Origin: Lachnospiraceae bacterium UBA3273
Lineage (GTDB): Bacteria; Bacillota; Clostridia; Lachnospirales; Lachnospiraceae
Length of the DNA: 64,000 nucleotides
Direction: 5' to 3'
Assembly (NCBI GenBank): GCA_002362385.1
Contig: DEUB01000055.1
Location: 1 to 64,000 of the forward strand
Shown here: positions 24,801 through 32,674 of the stretch, piece by piece
How positions within the stretch are numbered: the stretch's first letter is position 1
How the letters are laid out: each line of letters opens with the position of its first letter
Position numbers and translations under genes: made by a program
The notes under the pieces: generated by a model
What the model was told of the DNA's origin: nothing
What the model saw: the letters and a program-made list of their open reading frames with translations, nothing else
Database searches by the model: none

Positions 24801-26523
24801 GACAAATGTTCCCATAAAACTAATGTCAGATATTAAATCGTTTGATTGTGGTAATGATTGTACAGCAGCGATAACGAAAAGCGGAAGTTTGTATATGTGG
24901 GGGAGAAATAATTATGGTCAGTTAGGAAATGGAACAACTGATGATAGTTCAGTTCCAATTAAAGTTAATATTCCATCTGATTCAAATTATATAATGGCTG
25001 AAGCAATTGGAGATATGCAGTTAAATGAAAATAATAATGTTTATAATGGTAAAGGTTCATTTATTAGCCTTCTCCCTAACGAAACCTACAACTTCTACGC
25101 TATGAAGTCCCAAAATGCAGATGAAGCGCTGACACCCGATAATCTTTTATACATTGGTCAGGGTAAATCCGATGCAAATGGAAACCTAAATATTACATAT
25201 GAGACGAAAGAAACTTATGATGGGGCAGTATCCTTTGCAGTAGGCATGACGACACCTGATATTTCCAGTGCAACAATTAGCGTTTCTAATCTGGCTTATA
25301 ATGGTAAAGAGCAGTACATAGCACCTATTGTCACATATAAAGGAACTACACTGACAGAGGGCAAGGACTATATTTTGACAGGAGATTTTAGAGCCAAAGA
25401 TGTAGGAAATTACCAATTTGGAATTTTGGGAATCGGTATGTTCGCAGGAGAAAAGAAAGCAAATTATTCTGTTACCGGAGAGACAGTAAAAAAGATTACA
25501 TCTATAACTTTGGATCAAACTTCCATTGAGATGACTGTAGGAACAAACCGGACCTTGACGGCTAATATCCAACCCCAGAACGCATCTAATAAAGCAATAA
25601 GATGGGAATCGGATGATCCGAGTGTTGCAACGGTCGATTCTAATGGCAACATAACAGCTATAAGACGGGGACAGACAATAATTAAAGCAACGACAAATGA
25701 CGGAAGTAATTTGACAGCTCAATGTGTTGTTTATGTAAAACCCGATGAAAATGATATACCGGAAGGCCCTAAAACATGGGAAGGAAAAACCGGCACAGAA
25801 GGTTTCGTATACAGACTTTATAACGTCGCCATGAGCCGTGAAGCTGACGAGAGTGGATTTCGCGATTGGAACGGAAAGCTGCAAAGGAGGGAACAAAGTG
25901 CGGCAGAAGTGGCGAGAGGCTTTATATTCAGTAAAGAATTTATGAATCGCTGCTATAATGATGTTCAGTATGTCAAAATTCTTTACCGCACTATGTTTGG
26001 AAGAGAAGCAGACGAAGGCGGACTGAATGACTGGCTCTCAAAGCTTGAAAACGGCATGAGCCGGGAATATGTATTCCGTGGATTTGCTGAATCCCAGGAA
26101 TTTTCAAATCTGTGTGATTCCTATGGTGTGCTCAGAGGAAGTATTACTTTATCTGCGTATAGAGATCAAAATGTAGGCGCCACCGGTTTCATTGCCAGAC
26201 TTTATACAAAAATGCTGGGAAGAGGCTTTGATGAAGAAGGGCTTGAGTATTGGTGCAGAAAGTACCTGACCGGGGAAAATACCATAGAAGAAGTGGCAAC
26301 GGTAGGTTTCCTTCATTCAAAAGAGCTTGAAAATCTGAACTTATCCGATACGGAGTTTGTTACCAGAATGTATCGCACTTTCTTAAACAGAGAGCCGGAT
26401 GAAGCAGGCCTTGCAGATTGGGTAAACCGTCTGGAGACAGGAAGGGAAACGAGAGACAGCCTTGTATATGGATTTACCCTGTCTAAAGAATTCGGAAATA
26501 TAAAAGCATCCTATGGATTATAA
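21868..26523 (+). CDS. Large secreted RCC1-repeat protein with Big_2 and DUF4214 domains
   Basis: 1551 residues. The signal peptide again ends in VLAETVSEN. Residues about 30-580 form a beta-rich region I do not recognise. A carboxypeptidase-regulatory or PEGA-like domain follows (about 585-650), then a Gly-rich linker. Residues about 670-1045 hold eight or nine RCC1-type propeller repeats with the recurring motif DGSLYMWGENNYGQLG. A bacterial MBG/YDG-like domain (about 1140-1205), a Big_2 Ig-like domain (about 1210-1290; VATVDSNGNITAIRRG) and two DUF4214 domains (about 1300-1551) end the protein. RCC1 and Big_2 modules mediate binding, so an adhesin-like or extracellular scaffold role is likely. 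The coding DNA is AT-rich compared with core genes. Preceded by GTGAGGG 9 nt before ATG. Confidence 0.78.
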   Translation: MKKICTRILAFMLIVVLTFGSGSISVLAETVSENEISGEQVDRNQIGISENDLEVEGTDSFGRMFAEALEEKTYEQQENNGYNIFAIEMNGKEATVNLEALEDCSLIVAVYDESGKKMIAVGTQEISAGSENISVSIDTSNENMPAYFLLRGFLVDTNTCRPLCQAYESPNYTREMQEFFAKTTDDFAEDRVLNFDESKDNNFAVYEDTTIVVEENSVSNQFTTIDENNQKYIVENADSNVTSLSAGDIFVYEAGDEVTIIKVAHVEIEGTTVTIFGSEASMEEVFSYVKIDGSSDVENATVDTTECDAGVQYTGKVVTGDEEYVAENVEENGNGYEMTEEVSGEVSASRKLEYELGKKGAVEGSIAVKLEPSIKFFLTKSYRYMEVKVDYSLDISISISDKADLPIKLGKIKFEPFLGIVLQGNLSFIVESKAELKVTVKLTGKIGASISSDGGTKDLTSSPKVKTELKGKASIFLGLGFDPEIKIINEKVADAKLKTRVGVEIEGELTLYESDKSESEQHACAVCIDGDINFKASASFSVELLSKWKYTYDIAEVKIKLWDWYYSADLDKFGIGKECPNKRYQVEFVVVGTDGKTIKDAVVQMGNSCQKTDKNGSVNTYLSGGKYTVKIEKSGYAAESMDIRIEIARKYKIILREANTGAGGGGGGHGFGDDNDNTGKVRMVSLGEYHSAAVMEDGSLYMWGENNYGQLGVKTYHDINNTPIKVMDNVKMVSCGDNYTGAITEDGSLYMWGGNNYGVLGTGNIKSSSLPIKVMDNVKSVCCGASHVGAITEDGSLYMWGYNLYGQLGNGEYGYGETSVAMSSKPIKIMDDVKSVSCGLRYTGAITKDGSLYMWGHNTWGQLIPEHYLPGDLNAIPVKIMDNIKLISFSVEAYYQEPLIGVLLENNDLYMVGLNKRGQVGCGSEYLYCDLTKVMGNIKLISCGLDHAGALTKDNILYIWGDGFRGELGIGESGEDVKTNVPIKLMSDIKSFDCGNDCTAAITKSGSLYMWGRNNYGQLGNGTTDDSSVPIKVNIPSDSNYIMAEAIGDMQLNENNNVYNGKGSFISLLPNETYNFYAMKSQNADEALTPDNLLYIGQGKSDANGNLNITYETKETYDGAVSFAVGMTTPDISSATISVSNLAYNGKEQYIAPIVTYKGTTLTEGKDYILTGDFRAKDVGNYQFGILGIGMFAGEKKANYSVTGETVKKITSITLDQTSIEMTVGTNRTLTANIQPQNASNKAIRWESDDPSVATVDSNGNITAIRRGQTIIKATTNDGSNLTAQCVVYVKPDENDIPEGPKTWEGKTGTEGFVYRLYNVAMSREADESGFRDWNGKLQRREQSAAEVARGFIFSKEFMNRCYNDVQYVKILYRTMFGREADEGGLNDWLSKLENGMSREYVFRGFAESQEFSNLCDSYGVLRGSITLSAYRDQNVGATGFIARLYTKMLGRGFDEEGLEYWCRKYLTGENTIEEVATVGFLHSKELENLNLSDTEFVTRMYRTFLNREPDEAGLADWVNRLETGRETRDSLVYGFTLSKEFGNIKASYGL

Positions 26524-26547
26524 ATTTGGATATATAAGTAATCAACA

Positions 26548-26560
26548 GGGACGCAAAGCC
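26548..26560 (+). promoter_or_regulatory. 13-nt match to the c-di-GMP-I riboswitch core (probably remnant)
   Basis: GGGACGCAAAGCC equals the conserved GEMM-I segment that includes the P1/P2 junction. It sits 60 nt before the LRR exoprotein gene. The partner segment expected upstream (GGCAAACC-like) and the GGGTTACC-like downstream part are not found, so this is a remnant or a coincidence rather than a working riboswitch. Confidence 0.2.
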
Positions 26561-26619
26561 ATATTGATTGAATAAATTGAATCACAACATAAAAATGAAA
26601 CAGTTTAGGAGGGAATAAA

Positions 26620-28689
26620 ATGTGGAAAAAATATATACATATGTTCGCATTTGTAATGATTACAGCCTTAATGTTTGGTTTGGGAAACCTCTCTGTATTG
26701 GCAGAGACAGTCAGTGAAAACCAGATATTAGAAGAACAGCAGGTACAGGGAACGGAATTATATGAGGAAGCCGAATTTAGTCTTAGCGGTTATTGTGGAC
26801 GGGAAAGTGAAAATGATGGTAAAAATGTGGCATATACCATTTCTGACAGTAATAATGATGGCATCTATGATTTAATCGAGATTAAGGGAAATGGAGTAGT
26901 GTGCATTAATAAGTGTCCAAGTCATTCAGATGATAATAAACTTAAGGTTACAAAAATCGTAATTGAAGAGGGTGTTACACATATTGATGATGGCAGTCGC
27001 TTTGCTTATTTTGATTCGTTAAAAGAGGTAGTACTACCGAAAGGAATTACGAGGATTCCTCAGTGGTTGTTTATGGACTGTAGTTCATTAAACAGGGTGG
27101 TTCTTCCGGAAGGACTTAAATGGATTCTACCGGGTGCATTTGTTAACTGTAGTTCGTTAAGTGAAATAACAATTCCGGAAGGAGTTAAAGATATTCAGGA
27201 AAATACATTTAGTGGATGTACTTCGTTAACAAAAGTAGAACTTCCTGATAGTCTTGAACTTATTATTTATAGCTCTTTCCGCGGTTGCAGTTCGTTAAAA
27301 GAAATTGTTGTTCCATATAACGCTTACATTGCTGATACAGCATTTTTCGGATGTGATTCGCTTATTAAAATATTTCTTCCTCATAATTGTATAGGATATA
27401 GTAAGCTCCCAAATGCAACGTCAAAGATCGGATATATGTTTAATGCGGATGGAGATATTACTATTACGGATATTGAACTTGGGGAAGGACAGACATTAAT
27501 AGAAATTCCGGATGAAATAAAGGGAAAAAGTATCGTATATGTTCCAGAAGAATTGCGATATATGGTTTCTGAAAGCGGACATACTCATCGGTATGACAAT
27601 GGCATCTGCCAAATATGCGATATGATATGCCCCCACAACAATGTAACTGAACATAAACAAGTTGAAGCAAGCTGTGTGGAAAATGGTACTTGTGATTATT
27701 GGTATTGTAACGATTGTAAAAAGTATTTCAGAGATAAAACCTGTGTCACGGAAGTTTCTTACGAGGATATTGTAATACAAGCTACAGGGCATATCGGAGG
27801 CAAATCTACCTGTAGTTCGAAAGCAGTATGTTCTATCTGTGGCATAGAGTATGGCGATTTTGTGGAACATAATTATATTAATGGTATTTGCAGTTATTGT
27901 GGCAGGAGATTACCTGATTATATTCCGATTGGTCCTGATACCTGGAAAGATAAAGAAGGCATAGATGCTTTTGTATACAGGCTTTATAATATTGCATTGA
28001 TTCGTGATGGAGAGAAAGAAGGACTTGAGGACTGGATCGACAGATTAGATACAAAAAAAGAAAGCGCGGCGGAAGTGGCATGGGGATTTTTCTTCAGTGA
28101 TGAGTTTTTAAACAAGAATTATACCGATGAACAATACATAGAGCTTTTATATCTGACAATGTTTGGAAGAGAAAGCGATAGAGCGGGAAAAAGGTATTGG
28201 CTGGAGTGTCTTGAGAACGGTGTAAGCCGTGAATATATCTATCGTGGATTTGCAGAATCGCCGGAGTTTACAGGGCTTTGTGGGGACTTTGGCGTTGAAA
28301 GAGGTTTTGTGGATTTGAACCAGTACCGGGACCAAAATATAGAAGCAACAGGCTTTATTGCAAGGCTCTATACACAAATGCTGGGCAGGAGCTTCGACGA
28401 TGACGGGATTGAATACTGGTGTCAGGAATATTTGGGAGAAGACAGTAGTATTGAAGAAATTGCCGCTGATGGATTTTTGCATTCAACGGAATTTAAAAAT
28501 CAAAATTTAAGCAACAGAGAGTTTGTCATTCGGATGTACCGCACATTTCTAAATCGTGAGCCTGACGAAGAAGGACTTGCAGACTGGGTAAACCGTCTGG
28601 AGACCGGAAGGGAAACGAGAGACAGTCTGGTTTATGGCTTTACACGGTCTAAAGAATTTGGCAATTTTAAAGAGGCCTATGGTTTATAG
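26620..28689 (+). CDS. Secreted BspA-type leucine-rich repeat protein with DUF4214 pair
   Basis: 689 residues. The signal peptide ends in VLAETVSEN. Residues about 95-265 are BspA-type LRR_5 repeats with the recurring pattern FxxCSSLxxVxLPEGxxxI, known in surface proteins that bind host or bacterial partners. Residues about 318-432 form a Cys-rich stretch with repeated CxxC knuckles (CQICDMICPH, CNDCKKYF, CSICGIEYG, CSYCGRR) of a kind common in Lachnospiraceae exoproteins; it may bind metal. Two DUF4214 domains (about 445-689) are nearly the same as those of the preceding gene and unlike those of the first and fourth paralogues. Good ribosome site AGGAGGG at 26609-26615. A binding, not catalytic, role is inferred. 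Confidence 0.82.
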   Translation: MWKKYIHMFAFVMITALMFGLGNLSVLAETVSENQILEEQQVQGTELYEEAEFSLSGYCGRESENDGKNVAYTISDSNNDGIYDLIEIKGNGVVCINKCPSHSDDNKLKVTKIVIEEGVTHIDDGSRFAYFDSLKEVVLPKGITRIPQWLFMDCSSLNRVVLPEGLKWILPGAFVNCSSLSEITIPEGVKDIQENTFSGCTSLTKVELPDSLELIIYSSFRGCSSLKEIVVPYNAYIADTAFFGCDSLIKIFLPHNCIGYSKLPNATSKIGYMFNADGDITITDIELGEGQTLIEIPDEIKGKSIVYVPEELRYMVSESGHTHRYDNGICQICDMICPHNNVTEHKQVEASCVENGTCDYWYCNDCKKYFRDKTCVTEVSYEDIVIQATGHIGGKSTCSSKAVCSICGIEYGDFVEHNYINGICSYCGRRLPDYIPIGPDTWKDKEGIDAFVYRLYNIALIRDGEKEGLEDWIDRLDTKKESAAEVAWGFFFSDEFLNKNYTDEQYIELLYLTMFGRESDRAGKRYWLECLENGVSREYIYRGFAESPEFTGLCGDFGVERGFVDLNQYRDQNIEATGFIARLYTQMLGRSFDDDGIEYWCQEYLGEDSSIEEIAADGFLHSTEFKNQNLSNREFVIRMYRTFLNREPDEEGLADWVNRLETGRETRDSLVYGFTRSKEFGNFKEAYGL

Positions 28690-28709
28690 ATAACAACGGG
28701 AGAAAAAGT

Positions 28710-30971
28710 ATGTTAAGAGTCAATTCGAAGATTTTGAAAAATATTACATGTTGTATGGGAACGGTATTACTTGCTCTTAGTATGATTTTTACATCTGCCA
28801 TAGAAATAAGTGCGTCGGAAAATGTTCCGATAGAATCGGGTAAAACTGAAACGGCAGTAAATCCCGAACAAGTCAATGACGAGAATGAGATTTCGGCTAA
28901 CAAGATAAATGAAACCGCTGATACAATAGAAATGCAGGAAGAATCCGCCGGCTACGCAAGCATCTCCGGATACTCCTTTCCCATAACAGACATAAGAAAC
29001 GGTAAGACAGCTGCCTTTAACGGAAATGACGGAAAATACGGAATCATTGTATTGGGAGGAATGGGTTCCTGCTCTTATACGGCCAGCGTCCTGGGATATT
29101 TGGACAAGCTGACTTCCGGCATGGATATGAATCTGGTAAATATCTATGCCATTGATATTGTGGGAAATTCCGATGAAACGATCAGGAAATCTTTGAATCT
29201 GGAAGGCGTTTCGGAAAGAATCTTTGCCGTCTATGAAAGAAACGGAACAGACTGCAAGAATCTGAAGGCTTTAGGATTCAGAATCAACAATGGACAGAGC
29301 TTTCAAATGCCTATGGTTTTGTTTAAAGACAGAACAGGAAACATTTATGGCTATACAATTGGAAACATAGGAATATCCCAGCTTGTGTCCAAGATGCAGG
29401 AGGGCGGAATGCAGGTTTCCTATGATACCTCTATGCAGCAGTTGAATGTTACAGGTAAGGTTTCCTATACATATGCTTATCAGATATTAGATTTAGTGAA
29501 TGCAGAAAGAGCAAAGCAGGGCCTTTCTCCTTTAAGCATGGATGCGGATTTATTGACGGCGGCAATGACAAGGGCGGCGGAATGTTCTGTTTATTTCAGC
29601 CATACAAGGCCTAACGGAGAGCAATGCTTTACAATACATTCTAAACTTGCGGGAGAAAATATTGCAGCCAGACATGCGGGCCCGCAGGAAGTTATGACGG
29701 GCTGGATGAATTCTTCGGGACACAGGGGGAATATATTATCTGCCGGATATAAAAGCATAGGAATCGGCTGTTTTCAGGTTGACGGCGTCTGGTATTGGAC
29801 ACAATGCTTTGGCGCTGGCAATGCCTACGCTGCAGGCAGACCGGCAGATGCACAAAGAACCTATGGAATTATGGCAGGGGCGCAGATACAGCCGCAGTTT
29901 GCGAAAGCATCCGGAGAATTGGCTGTTGGGAATTCAGAACAATTACAGGTCTATGTGGGAAGCACACCCATAGATGCGGATACCTTTATCTGGAGCAGCA
30001 GTTCATCGGGAGTGAGTGTGGATGCAGCCGGTAAGATTACGGCAAAGAGTCCATGTACGGCGACGATAACGGCAGAAAACAGAAATGTACGCAGTCGAAA
30101 AGTAACTTATACGGTTACAGTGAGTAATCCGGCAGATAATCCGGGCGGAACCACGGGAAGCGGTACAACGCCGGGAGGTTCATCAGGAGGTGATTATCCT
30201 TCATCAGGAGGCGGATCCACAACAGGCAGTCAGGCGGACCCTTCTCAGATCGAAGCTTTTGTAAGACGTATGTACAATTGTGCCTTAAACCGCGAGGCGG
30301 AAGCTGCAGGCCTGCAGGATTGGTGCAACAGACTGACCACTCAGCAGATTGACGGGGCGGGAATTTCACAGGGATTTATAGGAAGTCCGGAATTTCAGAA
30401 CCGCAACTTAAGCGATTTAGAGTATCTGGTTGTTTTATATGAAACCTTCTTTAACAGATGGCCTGATGAAGAGGGATTGGATTACTGGATAAACTTTCTC
30501 TGGTTCGGAGGAAGCAGACAGGAAGTTTTAAGCGGTTTCGTTAATTCACAGGAATTCAGCAACTTATGTGACAGCTACGGGATTGCCCGCGGCACAATGC
30601 AGGCGGACGGCAGCAGTATTTACAGGCCCGGTGTCAGAAATTATGTTTTGAGAATGTATACCAAAGCGCTTGGCAGAGATGGAGAAACTCTAGGTGTGGA
30701 AGATTGGACAAACAGGATCAATACCGGAGCTATGAGTGCGGAAACTGTGGCAAAGAGCTTTTTTGATTCCCAGGAATTTCAAAACAGGAATTTAAGCAAT
30801 GCGGATTATGTGGAAGTTTTATATCAGACCTTTATGGATAGGGCTTCCGATGCGTCCGGAAAGCAGTACTGGATTGATAAATTAAACAGCGGTATGAGCC
30901 GTACCCAGGTCCTGGAGGGATTTTCAAGGTCTGTAGAATTCAGGCAGATTATGGCGCAGTATGGATTGTAG
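28710..30971 (+). CDS. Secreted thioredoxin-like/CAP-domain protein with DUF4214 pair
   Basis: 753 residues. The signal peptide is cut near ISASEN. Residues about 85-225 resemble a thioredoxin fold: a GGMGSCSYTA turn with one Cys where CxxC would be, and a cis-Pro-like MPMVLFKDRTGNIYG. Residues about 245-370 are a CAP/SCP domain (LVNAERAKQGLSPL, FSHTRPNGE, GENIA, HRGNILSAGYKSIGIG), known from extracellular proteins of Firmicutes. A Big_2-like domain (about 395-475), a Gly/Ser/Thr linker and two DUF4214 domains (about 510-753) similar to those of the first paralogue follow. It starts 21 nt after the LRR gene, so the two are probably co-transcribed. Enzymatic activity is doubtful with a single thioredoxin Cys. 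Confidence 0.82.
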   Translation: MLRVNSKILKNITCCMGTVLLALSMIFTSAIEISASENVPIESGKTETAVNPEQVNDENEISANKINETADTIEMQEESAGYASISGYSFPITDIRNGKTAAFNGNDGKYGIIVLGGMGSCSYTASVLGYLDKLTSGMDMNLVNIYAIDIVGNSDETIRKSLNLEGVSERIFAVYERNGTDCKNLKALGFRINNGQSFQMPMVLFKDRTGNIYGYTIGNIGISQLVSKMQEGGMQVSYDTSMQQLNVTGKVSYTYAYQILDLVNAERAKQGLSPLSMDADLLTAAMTRAAECSVYFSHTRPNGEQCFTIHSKLAGENIAARHAGPQEVMTGWMNSSGHRGNILSAGYKSIGIGCFQVDGVWYWTQCFGAGNAYAAGRPADAQRTYGIMAGAQIQPQFAKASGELAVGNSEQLQVYVGSTPIDADTFIWSSSSSGVSVDAAGKITAKSPCTATITAENRNVRSRKVTYTVTVSNPADNPGGTTGSGTTPGGSSGGDYPSSGGGSTTGSQADPSQIEAFVRRMYNCALNREAEAAGLQDWCNRLTTQQIDGAGISQGFIGSPEFQNRNLSDLEYLVVLYETFFNRWPDEEGLDYWINFLWFGGSRQEVLSGFVNSQEFSNLCDSYGIARGTMQADGSSIYRPGVRNYVLRMYTKALGRDGETLGVEDWTNRINTGAMSAETVAKSFFDSQEFQNRNLSNADYVEVLYQTFMDRASDASGKQYWIDKLNSGMSRTQVLEGFSRSVEFRQIMAQYGL

Positions 30972-31043
30972 AAAATTCGGGAAATAAGGACAGAGAAAAA
31001 GGATGCTTATCATAACGAGCAGTAAAAAATGTATATTAATGGT

Positions 31044-31073
31044 TTGCCATAGTAACCCGCTAAATGTTATAAT
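31044..31073 (+). promoter_or_regulatory. Promoter of the LytTR sensor operon
   Basis: TTGCCA (31044-31049), 18-nt spacer and TATAAT (31068-31073), 55 nt before the regulator gene, whose ribosome site is AGGAGG at 31117-31122. Confidence 0.7.
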
Positions 31074-31127
31074 ATAAAACATGGCATATTTACAAAGGAC
31101 AGAAATAATGCCCGGCAGGAGGATGAA

Positions 31128-31844
31128 ATGTACAGGATTGCGGTCTGCGATGACAATATGGATGTGCTGAAGGAATTGGAGCAGATGCTTTACCGGGAAT
31201 ATCATAAAGACAAAATTTGCGTTATTTGTATACAAGACCTTACTGCCTATTTGGAATTGCTGGAAAACGGAAATGAAACGATGCCGGATATTGTGATCAT
31301 GGATATCTGCTGGGATGAAAAGGATAAATCCGGAATTGATTGTACGATCAGATTGCAGAAATTGTTCCCGAAATTAAGGGTCATATTTTTAAGTGGATAT
31401 TTGGAATATGTTTCTGATATTTTCATGGCAAAACCCAGTTATTTTCTGTTGAAACCTGTTCAAAGGGAAAAACTGAAAGAAGCGGTAGACAAGTCCATCG
31501 CTGAAATTGAAGAGGAGCGTAGTCAGCAACTGGTCATACGTGATTCAGGCGATGTCGTGATCTTAAACCCGACGGATATTATTTATATTGAAAGCAATAA
31601 GCACGAGATAACTATTTTTGGAGTGAGGGAAAAAAGAAGGCTGTGGATGAAAATGGACGACCTTCTTTCCCGACTTCCGAATTCCTTTATCAGGATACAC
31701 CAGAGCTATTCTGTAAATGCGGCTTTTGTTAAAAAAATATCCACAGAGGGCGTTGAACTGTTTGATGATAAAATTCTGCCAATTAGCAGAAGAAGATATA
31801 CAAAAGCAAGAAATCAATTCTTTGACTATTTAGAAAAAATCTAA
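31128..31844 (+). CDS. LytTR family response regulator
   Basis: 238 residues, with a receiver domain (acidic pair in AVCDDN, residues 6-10; phospho-acceptor Asp 59 in IVIMDICW; Lys in FLLKPVQREK) and a C-terminal LytTR DNA-binding domain (about 140-238; DIIYIESNKHEITIFG, SFIRIHQSYSVNAAFV). AgrA/LytR/VirR proteins of this class control secreted and surface proteins, often in peptide quorum sensing. Here it leads an operon with three related membrane sensors, directly after four exoprotein genes, so control of those genes is a reasonable guess. No AgrB or pheromone-precursor gene is visible. Confidence 0.9.
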   Translation: MYRIAVCDDNMDVLKELEQMLYREYHKDKICVICIQDLTAYLELLENGNETMPDIVIMDICWDEKDKSGIDCTIRLQKLFPKLRVIFLSGYLEYVSDIFMAKPSYFLLKPVQREKLKEAVDKSIAEIEEERSQQLVIRDSGDVVILNPTDIIYIESNKHEITIFGVREKRRLWMKMDDLLSRLPNSFIRIHQSYSVNAAFVKKISTEGVELFDDKILPISRRRYTKARNQFFDYLEKI

Positions 31845-31870
31845 AATACATAAGGGGATACTGTGGGGAA

Positions 31871-32674
31871 ATGGATATCAGATTGATTTATTGTTTTGTT
31901 TTAGCATGTGTGGCGGCAATGGCCGTATTTTATGTAACAAAATCATTGATAAAATGGAAAATGCCAATGGGGATTCTGTTTTATTTGATTTTCATATTTC
32001 ATGAGACATTTTGCGCTTATAGAATATCATCAGGATCGATTCTTCGCCTGGAATGGGCGGTAATGACTGTCGGGATGGTATTTCTTTTGATTTTTGGACA
32101 ACAAGAAAGGCACATCTGGAATTGTATCTATTTTTTAGCCAATGTTTTATTAATGAAAGTATTTTGTAATGTGGGAAAGTTTGTTTTTCTGGCATTTCTT
32201 TGTGGTTTCGATATGAATCGGGTTTTTGCAAAAATGAATGGATTCGGAGCGGATGTTTTTCTTCTCTATTTCCTTTTATATATTCCTTCGGCGCCGGCTG
32301 CGGTATTTTTCTGGAAAAGTATGCAAAATCTTCAGACAAAATTTCTGCATTTTGTTTCTGCAATTATGGCGGCAGCGTCTTTGGGAGTGGGACAGCTTGA
32401 GGAATGGAAAGAGATCGTAGTTGTGATGCCCACAATCTTAACATTATTATTCCTTGTGGTTTTATATAGGATCGAAAAAGAGAATGAACGGGAGCAGCAG
32501 CTTTACTATCATCAGGAATTAGAGAGGTTGATGCTGGAAAAAGATGAAGAGCTGGAAGAAATACGGAAAGAAGTACAGAGATATTATGAAAAGGTAAAAG
32601 GAAGCGGAAAAGAGGAATATCATGCCCAGGTACTTCAAAAAATCGAGGAAGCTAAAATGGGGAGTGGTTCGTAG
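31871..32674 (+). CDS. Membrane sensor lacking its kinase domain
   Basis: 267 residues with about six to seven hydrophobic segments (to about residue 205), then a charged helix (ENEREQQLYYHQELERL to the end). The layout matches the next two proteins up to the dimerisation helix, but where they have IRHDI..HL the corresponding region here reads IRKEVQRYYEKV, without the phospho-accepting His, and the protein stops without the ATPase domain. It is intact as a frame and overlaps the next gene by 1 nt, so it may be a regulatory or decoy partner of the two kinases rather than a pseudogene. The homology with the kinases is an inference by eye. Confidence 0.65.
   Translation: MDIRLIYCFVLACVAAMAVFYVTKSLIKWKMPMGILFYLIFIFHETFCAYRISSGSILRLEWAVMTVGMVFLLIFGQQERHIWNCIYFLANVLLMKVFCNVGKFVFLAFLCGFDMNRVFAKMNGFGADVFLLYFLLYIPSAPAAVFFWKSMQNLQTKFLHFVSAIMAAASLGVGQLEEWKEIVVVMPTILTLLFLVVLYRIEKENEREQQLYYHQELERLMLEKDEELEEIRKEVQRYYEKVKGSGKEEYHAQVLQKIEEAKMGSGS

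Noticed and set aside
26548..26560. Functional c-di-GMP-I riboswitch
   Set aside because: Only the 13-nt core is present; both partner segments are missing.
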